Notes: generated by a model from the sequence alone, not told the origin. A stretch of DNA of 64,000 bases from Balaenoptera acutorostrata (GCF_949987535.1 NC_080078.1:55454207-55518206); one strand, 5' to 3'; positions 34,715 through 46,284 are shown, counted from the first letter of the stretch. Numbers and translations: made by a program.

Positions 34715-34850
34715 TCAAACTTGCTGTAGGGTTAACAGTGAAGGCTCTGCCCTCTGTGACTGGGTTCAAATCCTGCCCCCCAGCATTTACTGACTGTGGG
34801 ATGGTGGGAAATTCAGCTTCAGTTTTGTCAAATGTGCAGTAATGGTTCCA
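34715..34850 (+). mobile_element. MIR SINE
   Basis: CTGTGACTGGGTTCAAATCC (box B of the tRNA-like head), TTACTGACTGTGGGATGG and CAGCTTCAGTTTTGTCAAAT give the 5' half of MIR. Confidence 0.8.
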
Positions 34851-35011
34851 AAACTTTCTACTTTCTGGAGCAGTTGTGAAGGAGATTAGCCAAGCAAAGG
34901 CTTCAACTGAGTCTACCAAAACATAAGCACTCTAAGAGTATTAATTACCAGGTTAAACAAGGAGATTTAAAAAAAGAACCAGGCTGATGAATTAAACCTT
35001 TCTTGTGGAAC

Positions 35012-35218
35012 ATCAAGGGTGTTTTATGTACAACATGGAAAGGTAATAAAGTTGACATGTAAGAAAACATTTTCTGATTGTAATTTTGTGGTCATGTGAT
35101 CAACAAATAGGTATCATGGGTGTTTTCTGTACCACATGGAATGGTAATAAATAAAGTTGATATTTTTGAAAACATTCTAATTACACATTCATGTATTCAA
35201 TAAATAGGCATCAAGGCT
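35012..35218. repeat. diverged ~101-bp tandem duplication
   Basis: The word ATCAAGGGTGTTTT (35012) recurs as ATCATGGGTGTTTT (35113) and its start again as ATCAAGG (35210), giving periods of 101 and 97 bases. Internal landmarks keep the same order: TACAACATGGAAAGGTAATAA versus TACCACATGGAATGGTAATAA (each shortened here to its core), then AAAGTTGA, AAAACATT and CAA.AAATAGG. The copies differ at roughly one base in five and copy 2 has an extra AATA. I do not recognise the unit as a known repeat. Confidence 0.85.
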
Positions 35219-35564
35219 ATTACCTCCTCTTAAGGAGGTAAGCCTTGTGCTGCACACCCTGCGCACAAAATGAAATAGAACTGCTTCTGCTTCTAGGAGA
35301 CATGATTACCCAGTATGACTCTAACCTGTAGACAAGGAAGCCCTCGATCCTTTCTGAAGTGGCCAAGAGTGATGACGGGGATGGTCAGTAAATGGAGTTT
35401 TGAAAGGCAAGCTGGACAAAGGACACAAATGTGTGGGCATAGCATGGGGAGGGGGACAACACAACAGGCAAAGAGGAGAGCATTTAATAGAAGTAGAGGT
35501 AAAAAGAGGCTATTTGAAGTCATGCATTCTGTCTACCATGTGCTAATATTATGACAGTAATGAT

Positions 35565-36180
35565 TCATCTACTATTTCATTCAAAATCTTTACCGAGGGA
35601 TGGCTTTGTGTCAGGAAGTATTTCAAGCACTGAGGATACAGCCATTTATAGCAGAGGTTCCTGCCATCTTGGAGTTCATAGTCTGCTTTGTTGAGACAGA
35701 CAACAATAAGTAAATGAGTACATAAATAGAAAATAAGAAAATGACAGATGGCAATAGATGCTGGAAAGGAAATATAACAGGTGATATGCTGCTGTGGATG
35801 GTTTAGATAGGAGGGATGGGGACGAGAATGTGTTTCCAAAGAGATGACACAGGAGCTGTGGTTTTAAAAGATTGGGGAAATAATATTCCAAGAAGAAACT
35901 ACAAGCCCAAGGTCTCCAGGCAAGATTGAGTTGGAGGGACTGAATATAAGTTTGGAGACATAGGTGAGGGCCAACTCACATAGAATCTTGGGAGGGCAAT
36001 GCCAGGTGCGATTTTATTCTAACTTGCAGTGGGAAGCCATTGAAATGGATGTGGAAAGGTTAAGTAGAGAAGTAGAAAAGCCAAAAATACAGACTGTGGG
36101 GGTGTATGAGATTGGAAAAGAGCAGCAGAGGAAAAGAGATGTCTGTCCACTAGCTTGAAGAGACCTGTAAGGTAAATTCC
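35565..36180 (-). mobile_element. L2 LINE 3' region
   Basis: Reverse L2: TTCAAGCACTGAGGATACAG, AGGTTCCTGCCATCTTGG, AGTTCATAGTCTGCTTTG, GAGACAGACAACAATAAG, GAGGGCCAACTCACATAG and GGGAAGCCATTGAAATGGA. The order and spacing match the L2 3' half, with the 3' terminus at the low-coordinate side. Confidence 0.8.
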
Positions 36181-36184
36181 AGGG

Positions 36185-38280
36185 TCTCGTTCTTACATCA
36201 AAAAGTCTAGATGTGAATAACACCTACCTAGCCTCCAATTCACTTAGTCCCAAAAGAGGGAGACCCATTTTTATCTTGGATGACACCAGACACTTCTGAA
36301 AACCTCCTAGGAATGGGTTGATTGTGTTCCTGAGCAAAGATGCATGCAATCAAAAACATCCATTGCTGCTTCCCTGTCAGACTCCAGGCTTGGAGCTGAT
36401 GGCTCTATTTTTTTAAATCAATCCAAAGTAAATAAAAGAATGTAAAATGTTGATCAAAAGTAAACAAAGGGATTGAATAAAAGGAGCCAGCCATCACTAG
36501 TGACTTTTATTGCCTTTGCTGTGGGGCCAGCAAGGGAATTTTAGATGAAATCCCCCCTTCAGCCTCCGGGAAATGGTGCTTTGTTCAAGTAAGGCAGCTG
36601 CCCTTCCTTCCCTGTGGTTCTGTGTGGTCCACTGTGACCAGGCTCTGGCTTGTTTTCATCCAGCTAGAAGAGTGTCAGAATACGTGACCCCCGTGCTGCC
36701 TCACTGATTTCTCAGTAGAAGAGACATTCACATGAACTCTCCACATTATGGTCCCCAGGAAACAGCTATGAGAGGCACAACTTGGGAACAAGTTTTAGTT
36801 TGGAAAATGGAGGTATTTACTGCACAGGTGGTTCAAATGACTTGTATTAGCAGAATCTCCAACTGTCCAGGAGAATCAACTTCAGAGGGATTGCCAGGGG
36901 ATGGGAGTCACTGCAAAATAGTGATGTAATCTTAACTTCCTGGATTTTGTATTATGGACCTATGGCCATACAGAGGAAGTGAATAACTCCTTGCTTAAAC
37001 ATTGCTTAGGATGGTGGTATCACTGAAGATAAAATGAGGATTGAGTATAATTTTGGTTTAAAACATATACATATCTTCCTGTCTTGAATGTTTCCGGTAC
37101 TCAGTAGTTGAAATCAGCATATTTAATTAGTTATAACCTATGAACACACTGTTTAGCAATATCAAACTGCCTGTCCTTTGTCCCTTGATAATTCTGGAAA
37201 CTTGCCATTCACTGCTTACTGAGGCTTGCAAACAAATTTAAGTTTTAGATTAAATAAAAGACAATTTTACTGAAAAAATTACAATAAATTCCAAAACCGA
37301 AGAGGACTAAAGTTATAGAATATCTTCACTGCTCACCTCCCCATTGACACAGCTTAACAGTGTTTTCTTTTATTGCTAAGAACCAAAGCTATGGAAACAT
37401 CTACTAAAGTTTCTAAAGCACAACCCCTTTCAACATGAATGTTGATGCAGTTAAAACTTTGTTTCTTCTCTATAATGTTCTTATTCAGAAAGGTGATTCT
37501 TTTTCCAGACCTAACAAAACCTCAGGTCAGGGCTTCTACTCAAAGTAATCATAGAGTCTTTCCTGTCTCAAACATTTCATCACCTTTTTGTTTCAAGGAA
37601 GTGATGTATTTGGAGTTATAAAATATTTATCAACAGAGTAGCACTTGACATTCTTATCTGTAATAATCCAAGTTAGTTAATGCCTAGAGGAATAAATTCC
37701 ATACTCTTTGCTCAGAAGTACGCTTCCTTAGTTGATTTAGAAATGTGACTGTTGTCATTGTGAACTTGATTTTGTGTTAAGAACATGATTATCCAAATCA
37801 TTTATAAGTAAAATCAAGCTGGAATCCGATGTCGGAGTAAAACCTCTACTTGCTTCTCTCCCTTCCAATGACCTTTAATTTATGCCTCCCTATATTTTAG
37901 CAATTCTGCATTTTAACTCCAATATTTAAAAGAAAAAACGATTTAGTCTTATATTCAGATTATCAGGCTTAGTGTAATTGAAATTAAAGGGCCAGAAATG
38001 TGCTTCACCCAGAATGTACAGCGAAGTTGTTATGAGGACAGCTCAGAAACTTAGTAGCCCTGCAGCCCCCAGTAATTTCTTTGTAATAGCCATCACTATG
38101 GTTGTTACTAAATCATTAGGTGAAGTTTCTCCTCTCCATGTCTTCACCTCTCATATCCCTCCTCAACCCTGCCCTACCAAAAAAACACCACCAAGAAAAA
38201 CCGGACACTTTCTTTTGCAAAACTTCCCCTATTGGCTCTCAAATGACAATAGATAAAGATACAAGACTGGAACATCCTTT
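36185..38280. other. no recognised feature
   Basis: Generally AT-rich. The best frame (37978-38256, 92 codons) has no domain and ends in low-complexity lysine/proline. No repeat family recognised. Confidence 0.45.
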
Positions 38281-38285
38281 ACAGT

Positions 38286-38302
38286 TTTTTTTTTTTTTTT
38301 TT
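38286..38302. repeat. T homopolymer
   Basis: A run of about 17-18 T residues. It could be the tail of a minus-strand retroposon, but no recognisable body follows before the L1 tail at 38351. Confidence 0.85.
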
Positions 38303-38350
38303 AATGCTAAAAAAGGTTTAATTAAATTTTTAATAGGATAAACATTAATC

Positions 38351-38535
38351 TTTTTTTAAACATTTTTATTGGTGTATAATTGCTTTACAATGGTGTGTTA
38401 GTTTCTGCTTTATAACAAAGTGAAGCAGCTATACATATACATACATCCCCATATCTCCTCCCTCTTGCGTCTCCCTCCCACCCTCCCTATCCCACCCCTC
38501 TAGGTGGTCACAAAGCACCGAGCTGATCTCCCTGG
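38351..38535 (-). mobile_element. young L1 3' UTR tail, strongly 5'-truncated
   Basis: TTTTTTT tail, then ATTGGTGTATAATTGCTTTA, GTTAGTTTCTGCTTTATAAC and CCCTCCCACCCTCCCTATCC up to GAGCTGATCTCCCTGG. This is the same 3' UTR as the L1s at 5.7 and 52.5 kb. Only about 180 bases were copied. I see no convincing TSD. Confidence 0.93.
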
Positions 38536-38712
38536 TTTGTTTTTAAGTGAGGAATAAAGACACATTATTTTTTTCTCTAAGATTATATGCTAGATATGAT
38601 CAATAAAACCTTAAAACTGCCAGTTATTTTTGAAAAAAAGCTTCTCCAATTGAAATGTATTATTGATTAATTTGATGTCCCACAATAAATATTTTTGATA
38701 AACTTGATGTAC

Positions 38713-38735
38713 TATATATATGTGTGTGTGTATAA

Positions 38736-38786
<51 letters not shown>
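38713..38786. repeat. compound (TA)n(TG)n(TA)n(CA)n microsatellite
   Basis: TATATATATG, (TG)5, an AT run and then a CA run of about 18 units to 38786. The TG and CA blocks are inverted around the AT centre, so the tract can fold on itself. The histidine-threonine frame through it is an artefact. Confidence 0.97.
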
Positions 38787-38789
38787 ACA

Positions 38790-39525
38790 TAAGGGCATTT
38801 TAAATTGTGTATGCATTTATTTATTTATGCATTTATATGCTCAATCATTCTTAGAACCAAATACATGTCTTGCCTTGAGAATTTCTAGTCTGGAGGAAAT
38901 GTTTACGATTGAGACCCACTAATATATGGACTTTGCTCATGGTTTTAAATCAAGTTATTTATGCTCTTACATATGAAGTATCTATGTCTACTACATTTAA
39001 GGATGGACTGAATTAATCTATCCTTAATTCCTGGACAATCTCGCCTTCATTCATGTAATCTTAAAGCATTAGCATCAAGAAAAAAATAAACTCAGTTTAA
39101 CTTAACCCAAGCCTTTCATCTTATAATTGAGAAAACTGAGAGGTGGGGAAGATAAATGACTTTCTTATATTCTTCATCAGATAGTTATTCATTCCATATT
39201 TTGCAACTAAGGATTTAAGGTAACCTACAGATATAAGACAAGAGGATAGAAAATAAATACAATAGGATCCAAACAGTGGCTGGACTTGGCCACAGTATGG
39301 TTCTAGGTGTTCAAGTGACAAAAGCAGAATGTAATCTTCACAAAATCTAAGATACCTCTGAGCTGTCATCAGATTAATGTACTTGTGGGAAGCAAAGAGT
39401 TAGTACAGAGGGCTGAGAACCATGCTTCAATCCACTATATTCTTAATTAGAAAGCAAGTAACTAACTCCCAACCTGGTTTCTTTCCCAACCTGATTTTTT
39501 ATCTTTTAGCCAAAAATCAATTATT
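38790..39525. other. no firmly recognised feature
   Basis: A very worn MIR-like piece may lie at 39115-39175 (ATAATTGAGAAAACTGAGAG). Nothing else is recognised. Confidence 0.4.
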
Positions 39526-39532
39526 TGGTTTT

Positions 39533-39587
39533 TGACTGCGTGGGGGTCAATGCCCCTAATTCCCATGTTGTTCAAGGGTCAACTGTA
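39533..39587 (-). mobile_element. Tigger-type terminal fragment
   Basis: ACTGCGTGGGGGTCAATGCC and GTTGTTCAAGGGTCAACTG end at a TA. This resembles the end of a TcMar-Tigger element whose terminus reads CAGTTGACCCTTGAACAAC on the other strand. Only about 55 bases remain. Confidence 0.55.
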
Positions 39588-39714
39588 CATATATATGCTT
39601 AGGTATACTGGTATCACCTCGTTTACTTCCAAGGACAGCTATACATTGTCTAAAGATGATTTGAAAGCCCACTCTTTCTTCTCAATAATGAATGTGTTAG
39701 CTTCGTGAGTGATA

Positions 39715-39960
39715 ATGTTAATAATGGCTATCACGTATTAGAAGTTTTACCAAATATCAGACACTATGCAAAGGATTTTTTATTCATCGCTTAATTTAAT
39801 TTTTACAACTTGGAAATGTTAGTTCTCACAACAGTGAAATGTAGGGGATATTAATTAATCTCATTTTAAAGATCAGAAACTGAAGCTGAACCAAGTAACT
39901 TAGACAGTATGTGGAGAAGCCTGGATTAAATTCAGTTCTATGTGATTCCAAAGTGTGTGC
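39715..39960 (-). mobile_element. MIR SINE
   Basis: Reverse MIR: AATGGCTATCACGTATTAG, CAGACACTATGCAAAGG, ATTTAATTTTTACAACTTGG, GATCAGAAACTGAAGC and GAGAAGCCTGGATTAAATTC. Nearly the full element length. Confidence 0.78.
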
Positions 39961-40179
39961 TGTTATTTCTATGTACTTTACCTCTTATTACACTTAAAGT
40001 CCTCTCCACTGGCCCCAGTCACCCTCTCCGACATCATTCATCTCTCCTTCCCTTCCTGCCCAATAATTTCCAATCTGGTCCCATTTGTCTAAAAGATACT
40101 TCAAATCCTATCTCTTTATATCTCACAGGGAAAAATTTTTCTCACTTCTGGTCTACCATAGCTGTAATCTGTATCTGTC

Positions 40180-40320
40180 CTTAAGACATCGCATTGTGTT
40201 CTCATTTGAGTTTAATGAACTCTGCCAGCTGACAAGCTCTTAGAGAAAAGGAGACAAATCTTTATGTTTCTTCCTAGCACCTACATAGCATTCTGTAATT
40301 TTTAAATAAATCAATTAATA
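40180..40320 (+). mobile_element. possible L2 3' end
   Basis: AACTCTGCCAGCTGACAAGC, TCTTAGAGAAAAGGAGAC, CCTAGCACCTACATAGCA and TAAATAAATCAATTAA follow the L2 terminal plan loosely. Confidence 0.4.
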
Positions 40321-40602
40321 GACTTCAATTTTTTTCCTTCAAAATTTGGACTGAACACCAAATAATTCATGGAGAAGATACCTGACCTCAGAAGGTAATT
40401 TCGTCTTACACACAAGATCCATTCAGAATGGGAGGATACTGCTAAAAAATCCCTTTGAAGAAGAAATTTCATGCGTATAAAGGGTAGTTTATAACCAAGG
40501 AGACAAGAAAAAGGGAAACAACTAGAAGGAAAAAAGGCTGAATAAAAAAGAGGATAGTCTAGAATGGGAGGAGAAGGTGAAGAGAGAAGGGAGTGACAAG
40601 TA

Positions 40603-40748
40603 CAGTTGGCCCTCTGTACTGAGGATATGAAACTGCAGGTACTAAACCGTGTATACGGAACCACGGATGCGGAGGACTGACTGTGTCACTGGAACATCCA
40701 TAGCACAGCGTCCTGGAACCAATCCCTGAGTACACTGAGGGATGACTG
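40603..40748. mobile_element. short Tigger-like (TcMar) element flanked by TA
   Basis: The left end CAGTTGGCCCTCTGTA and right end ACTGAGGGATGACTG are inverted repeats of each other with few differences, and TA flanks both sides (40601-40602, 40749-40750) as expected for mariner/Tigger insertion. The 146-base length and inner words such as GGAACCAATCCCTGAG match an internally deleted Tigger derivative. It has no transposase frame. Confidence 0.75.
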
Positions 40749-40754
40749 TATAAA

Positions 40755-43005
40755 GAAAAGAAGAAGAAGGAGGAAAAAGAGCATAAGGAGGAGGAGAAAG
40801 AGGGAAAAAAAGCAAGAAAGTAGGGTGTAGGAAATTAGAAGACAGATAACTGAGCAATATGAAACTAGGATGTTGAAAATAAGTCATTTAGAGCTAATCC
40901 AGAGAGGACAAAAGTGAGCCATCTTATTATTTCATTGTTTGGGGAGGTTTTCTAATTCATGTTAGAAATTTTACAGGTCTCATTAAGATCCTAATTGCAG
41001 TGAAGATTTGCCCAAATAGGAAAATTTTGCCTAAGTGTAAATACTTTTGTTTAATACAGTCCATTCTTTAAATACATTTTTTTTCTTATCCAACTGAAAG
41101 AAGGAAAACACCACTTAACAATCATTCACCACTAAATAACATATGGTATCTCATTTTTTCCAAGCTTCCTTGCCAGCATCAGGAAGGATTCATGGTTTTT
41201 GAAAGATCAGCACTCTAGTCCTGAAGCTAATGTGAAGCTTCCAGAGGTGGGATGTGTCCCAGCAGTCCAGGAGAGGCCTCGGACAAAGCTTAATGTATCT
41301 TGAGGATGGAATGTCTTCTCTGGTCTCTGAAATTCCACACTCTTCCAAGAGCAAATCTCCTTCCTTCCCTGGATGTTTCAATCTTCATATACTTGTGGCA
41401 GGAATGTTTCCCTTGAAATCTTCCAGGGTTTTCATAGTCTTCTAAACGTGTCCTAAGGCAATCATTGGAAGTTAAGATGCCTAGAAGGCCAAGGGATTTG
41501 ATTTCTTTAATCAGTGTATCCAGGCCCAAAGGCATTCCTCTGTCTCTTGTTGAAATTTTACTAGGGCCACCTACTCCCTATGGCAGCAAGACACCAAATT
41601 CAAAGATGAGGCCTCACCAGGATCCCAAGAGCGAAAATGTTCTTTTTGTAGGTGTGGAATGGAGATTTTCCTCCCGCTGTTGAAAGCAAACCAAGCACCT
41701 TTCCACTCAAATATCACGTTGTGAATTCCTCTGAAATTTGCCCTCTGTCATGTCCCTCTAGATCTTTCCTTGGTCGCACTGATTTCCAGGTTCCGAACTC
41801 CCATAGAATATCTGTGTTTCTCATTTATTTCAACAGATGTATTTCCCTTTTCTCTAAATGGAATCTTGGCATCCTGTGGTCGGTCTAGATTTCTAACCTG
41901 CAGTCCTTATGTGTGTTTCTGTGGTCTTGGAGGACATTCTCCTTTGCGTCCTCTTACCACGCTCAGGAAATTGACTTGATCAAATGAAGCAGCGTGAAGC
42001 TGAGCTCAGTCAGCAGCATATGCAGGTTCCTTACTCACCGGCTTGGCTTCCTACCGTCGATCACATCCTGAGTCACTTGTGGATGAACCAGCCTTTCCCC
42101 TGAAAGCTTCCATCAGTGGCAACCCCTTGAAGTGCTCATGCTAATGGGCTCTGGTTTTGAATTCTGGCATACCAGAAACAACATGTTTATTGAACACACC
42201 TAACTCAGCTATTTCATTCAGGTGCCATAGGGTACAACATTCTGCCAACCAGAGTTGAAAAGCAGACATTACATTCCTTTCACAGCTTCAGACTGGAAGA
42301 GAAGAATTTTTCCATCCCCTCATAAATCCATGAAAAGTCCCACTCTGTGGGTCTACTATAAGCTCTCTTAGGACAAATTGGATAAATGGAATTTCCTAAA
42401 TGGTTCCATGAGCTGCTCAAGGATTGCATGAAGAAAGAGTTCCATGGGCAAAAAACATGGGGAAAATGTCCTAAGATGTCTCCCTCTTAGAGAATGAACA
42501 TACACATGGTAAAGTTTCTAAGAAGATGGGAAACATAGAAAATGATTTTACTTTCTCTAAACCAAAGTTTTCCAAACTTATTTGACAATGACTCATTTTA
42601 ATTAAATACCTATTGCAGAGACACAGGAGTCTTTAGGCTTTCCTGTCTGCCTGGTCGCCCATGAGGATTTTGGGTTTTCCCACTGTTTCTTTCATTTCTC
42701 CATTCCCTGCAGTTGCCCAGTGTGCTCTTTTGAGAGGGGGAGATGAGGCAACATGATTTAGCTTAATTTTCGAGATGCATTATGATGGTGACAATTACCA
42801 GTCAGTAACAAATAACTGCTAACAAGACAGCAGTTCTTTTCTAGAGCTTGAGGTATCCACAAATACTACTTAGAAGGCTGAGTTCCTTTTCCCTTATCAA
42901 AAAAATCATTCAAACAATCATATTTCCTCTTGAGACACTGTTTATTCAGTAGTTTCACTCATTCAAGTGCGGCTGTGGGCTGAACTTCCAAGTTTTCACG
43001 TGCCT
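40755..43005. other. no recognised feature
   Basis: Begins with a GA-rich run (40750-40830). Overlapping frames on both strands at 41190-41979 have no recognised domain, and their mirror arrangement suggests chance. Confidence 0.45.
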
Positions 43006-43009
43006 GTCT

Positions 43010-43260
43010 CCCTGTCCTCTTCAGAATTAGCTGGTCCATCATCTCTTGAGAGAAACCCTCCCTTTCTCCTGTGCGAGAACTTTTCTGTCTACACCCTTCA
43101 TAGCATTTATCATCATATGAATATTTCACTGATCTGATGACTTGTTTATTGGTTGTCTCTTCTCACTAGAATAGAATTATTTTCTTGCTTTATTCACCAC
43201 TGTTTTTTCAATACAGTGTCTAGCTAGAGCATTTGTTAAATGAGTGAATAAAAATAAAGG
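43010..43260 (+). mobile_element. L2 LINE 3' end
   Basis: CTGTCTCCCTGTCCTCTTC, GAGAGAAACCCTCCCTTTC, ATAGCATTTATCATCATATG, CTTTATTCACCACTG, CAGTGTCTAGCTAGAGC and TTAAATGAGTGAATAAA match the terminal 250 bases of L2. Confidence 0.75.
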
Positions 43261-43264
43261 GTAA

Positions 43265-44110
43265 TTGAACGGTCTCTGTCCTGGAAGTCAGAAAATGGGC
43301 TTCTGGGGTCACCTTGCAGCTATGTAGGCATGGAAGGCAGGCCTCTGTGCTCTGGGCCTCATTCAGAGGGAGGGCAGCACACAGGACAGCTGACCTCCAA
43401 CAGCTCCTGCTTCATGCTTCTGTGGTCCAAGTTCTTGAGGATCTCACATGGCCTGAGGTTCAACTTTAGCAAATCCTTATTCTATTTAAGCTATTTTTTT
43501 TTTTTTATCACAACAATTACATTCAATCATTTGAAGATCTAGGTTATAGTTTCATCTGATAAAGCCATTTGTTTGGGGAACATTGGGTCCTTGCAGACAC
43601 AACTTTGTTCTCAGTCTAGTCTATCTTCCCCAGACATTGTCCAAACAGACAAACTGAGGTATGACTTGACTCCATTCATGGTACTTTGCAACTTCTCTTC
43701 TCTCCCAAGGAAATGCTTAGTGGTGCAACAATAATACAATGTATTGTCCAAACCAGGGCACTTAGGAGAGCAAAATGGAGTTCTGTTAATAATTACATCC
43801 AGGAAAATAGGTCATTCTTTGTTTTCTAAAGCCCAGACATTGTCAAGGAAACAGAGTTATATACCTGTTAAAATTTTATATATCTGTTAAAATTTCTTCA
43901 TTGGCAAAATGAAAAGCCATCAATATTTTGGCTTCTAACATGCATGTTATGAACAAAAATGTTTTGATAATGTCATAATTTTATCTGTTTTCTTTATTTT
44001 CACAATGCCTTTTTGATACAAGCGACAATAGTCAGGGACTGGGTAGCAGAATTTCTCTGGAAAGCATTTAACTGAAAAAGAATTAATATGGGGCTATGCA
44101 CAGAGATGAG
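43265..44110. other. no recognised feature
   Basis: T run at 43492-43506 and a 19-bp tandem duplication at 43859-43896. No gene recognised. Confidence 0.45.
43859..43896. repeat. 19-bp tandem duplication
   Basis: ATATACCTGTTAAAATTTT (43859-43877) is followed directly by ATATATCTGTTAAAATTTC (43878-43896), matching at 17 of 19 positions. Confidence 0.92.
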
Positions 44111-44116
44111 TAGGTT

Positions 44117-45060
44117 TTTTTTTTTTTTAACTTTATTTACATGTATAGACACATGCACATATCTCTGTAAATATCACTTTATATATATTCACTCTATTAT
44201 ATATATACATATGTGTATGCATATATACACATATTTATTAATATATTTTTAATTAATAGACTTCACTTTTTAGAGCAGTCTTAGGCTTACAGAAAAATTG
44301 AACTGAAAGTATAGAGAATTCCCATATACCTCCCCTACCAGGCACAGTTTTCCCTATTATTAACATCTTGCATTAGTATGGTCCATTTGTTGTAATTGAT
44401 GAACCAGTATTGATTCATCATTATTAGCTAAAGTCCAAAGTTAACTTTAGGGTTCACCTTTGTGTTGAACGTTCTATGGATTTTCACCACTGTATAATGA
44501 CATGTATCTACAATTGCAGTAGCCTACAGAATGGTTCAGTGCTCTAAAAACTCCTGTGCTCCACCTGTTCATTCTTCCCTCTCTACTCTGCACCTCTAAC
44601 AAGCACCGATTTTTTTCCTGTCTGTGTAGTTTTGCCTTTTCCAGAATGTCACATAATCAGAATCATAGAGTATGTAACCTTTTCAGATTGGCTTCTTTCA
44701 GCTAGCTAATATGTAGTTAAGTTTCCTCCATCTCTTTCTATGACTTGATAGCTCTTTTTTTTTTTTTTATCACTGAATAATACTTAATTGTCTAGATGTA
44801 CCACAGTTTGTTTATGCACTCACTTATAAAGGACATCTTGGTTGCTTCCATTTTTTGGCAATTATGAATAAAACTGCTATAAACATTCATGTGCATGTTT
44901 TTGTGTCATCATTAGTTTTCAACTCATTTGAGTAAGCATCTAGGAGCATGATTGGTGAATTATACAGTAAGATTATGTTGACCTTTGTGAGAAACTGCCT
45001 GTCTTTCAAAGTACTATTTTGTATTCCCACCAACAATGAGGTTTCCCATTGCTCTATGAG
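44117..45060 (-). mobile_element. old L1 (L1M-type) 3' region with T tract and AT-rich 3' end
   Basis: A T run at 44117-44128 and an AT/TA-rich stretch to 44262 precede clear reverse L1 words. These are AGAGCAGTCTTAGGCTTACAG, AACATCTTGCATTAGTATGG, TTTCACCACTGTATAATGAC, TTCAGATTGGCTTCTTTC, ATGTACCACAGTTTGTTTAT, CTTGGTTGCTTCCATTTTTT and CAAAGTACTATTTTGTATTC (partial words). Whether the T run is its true poly(A) tail is uncertain. Confidence 0.82.
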
Positions 45061-45099
45061 TTGTGGGTAGTTTTAATGGAAGCCACAAAAGATGTCGAG

Positions 45100-45460
45100 C
45101 AACTCAGACTAGCAACAGCCAAAAGCCGTTACCACTCCTTGACCTGAAGGGCAAAGGAAGGAAAGCAGGGTTGGCAAAGCCCAGGGAGAACTGGAACCAT
45201 GAAGGACCCATAAACATGGAGGCTCAGAGCCACTGCCAGGAAAGAGGTGCCAAGGCTGGGTGGGGCCAGGGGAATACGTATCCTGATTTCTTTCTCCTCT
45301 TACCACTGTTCTCCTGGCAGCACTTCCATTAGCTGAACCAGGTAGAAGCTAGAGAAAAAGGGAATTCCCTTCATTTTGTCAGTAAGGGTCAGTCCCCAGG
45401 GACGCAGAGCAGGGCAGAAAAAGTGGCTGATGAATCTGCAAGGGACAGGGTACACACAAG
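45100..45460 (+). repeat. unassigned interspersed repeat, copy 2
   Basis: GGAACCATGAAGGACCCA, CAGAGCCACTGCCAGGAAAG, GGTGGGGCCAGGGGAATAC, CTCCTGGCAGCACTTCC, TTAGCTGAACCAGGTAG, AAGGGTCAGTCCCCAGG and AGAGCAGGGCAGAAAA run in the same order as the copy at 25060-25510. I cannot name the family. The open frame at 45063-45332 is a shadow. Confidence 0.5.
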
Positions 45461-45464
45461 CATT

Positions 45465-46058
45465 ACAAAATTATTGTCATGATACTATAGTAAGCAATAA
45501 TGTCATGAGCAGTATTGTTTTTTGAGGAGTTTTAAAATGGTGCATCACTATTTTTCTGTAGAGTGTGTTACTGAGTCATTTCTAAAACCTTGTGAAACAG
45601 GATCAAGAACTGACATCACCAGCAGAGTGGAGGACATCTCTCCAGGACCTCCTTTCCTGCTTGCTCACCCTGGTGGGTGTCCCCTAACAGTCCCAGGCAG
45701 GTGGGTCTCTACATGACTTCAGATCTTTAGGGATGAGGGAGTCTTGTCCTTGTCTGTCAGTTATAGTGCTTAATAATGCTGCCTTTGCATGAATGTTTCC
45801 AGGTGAAATTCCATTAAAATCCAGTGTCTGTCCTCTGAATCCACACAGTGGTGTTCTAGTCAACAGCACTGTTGGCTGTCTTGTTAGCTTCCTTGTCTGT
45901 TAACCCCCTTTTGTTCAATCAGGTAAAGGACTTTCTTATTAATGTGGAAAAAACAAAACCCAAAACAACATTCACTGTCTTTGTTTTTTAATCTTTGATA
46001 TGCAGGGTCCTCCAGAGCACCGGTACTGGGTGGTATAGCAGGGAGAGGGCACTTCTTT
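45465..46058. other. no recognised feature
   Basis: No gene or repeat family recognised. Confidence 0.45.
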
Positions 46059-46066
46059 CCCTAGTT

Positions 46067-46284
46067 CAGAGTTTCTCAACCTCAGCACTATTGACATTTG
46101 GGGCTGGATAATTCCTCATTGTTAGGAGCTGTCCTGTGCATTGTAGGATGTTTAGCAGCTTCCCTGGCCTCTACACACAAGATACCAGCAGCAACCTCCT
46201 TAGTTGTGACAATCAAAAATATCTCCAGACAACATTGCCAAGGGTCCCCCACTAGGCAAAATCTCCCCCAATTGAAAACTACTG
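46067..46284 (-). mobile_element. MER20 (hAT-Charlie), essentially complete
   Basis: All blocks are present in order: CAGAGTTTCTCAACC, CACTATTGACATTTGGGG, CTGTCCTGTGCATTGTAGG, ATGTTTAGCAGCTTCCC, TGGCCTCTACACACAAG, TTAGTTGTGACAATC, TATCTCCAGACAACATTGCC and a closing TTGAAAACTACTG that mirrors the start. Its 218 bases agree with the ~219 of the family. The eight bases on either side read CCCTAGTT and TCCTAGTC, so a worn 8-bp TSD (6 of 8) is visible. Orientation is given relative to my memory of the consensus and may be reversed. Confidence 0.93.

Noticed and set aside
34725..34775. tRNA-like box B (GGGTTCAAATCC)
   Set aside because: Belongs to the tRNA-derived head of a MIR. No cloverleaf or box A at the right spacing for a tRNA gene.
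41190..41979. Cluster of overlapping frames on both strands as a possible exon group
   Set aside because: Mirror-image frames on both strands are typical of chance. No domain and no consistent splice signals.
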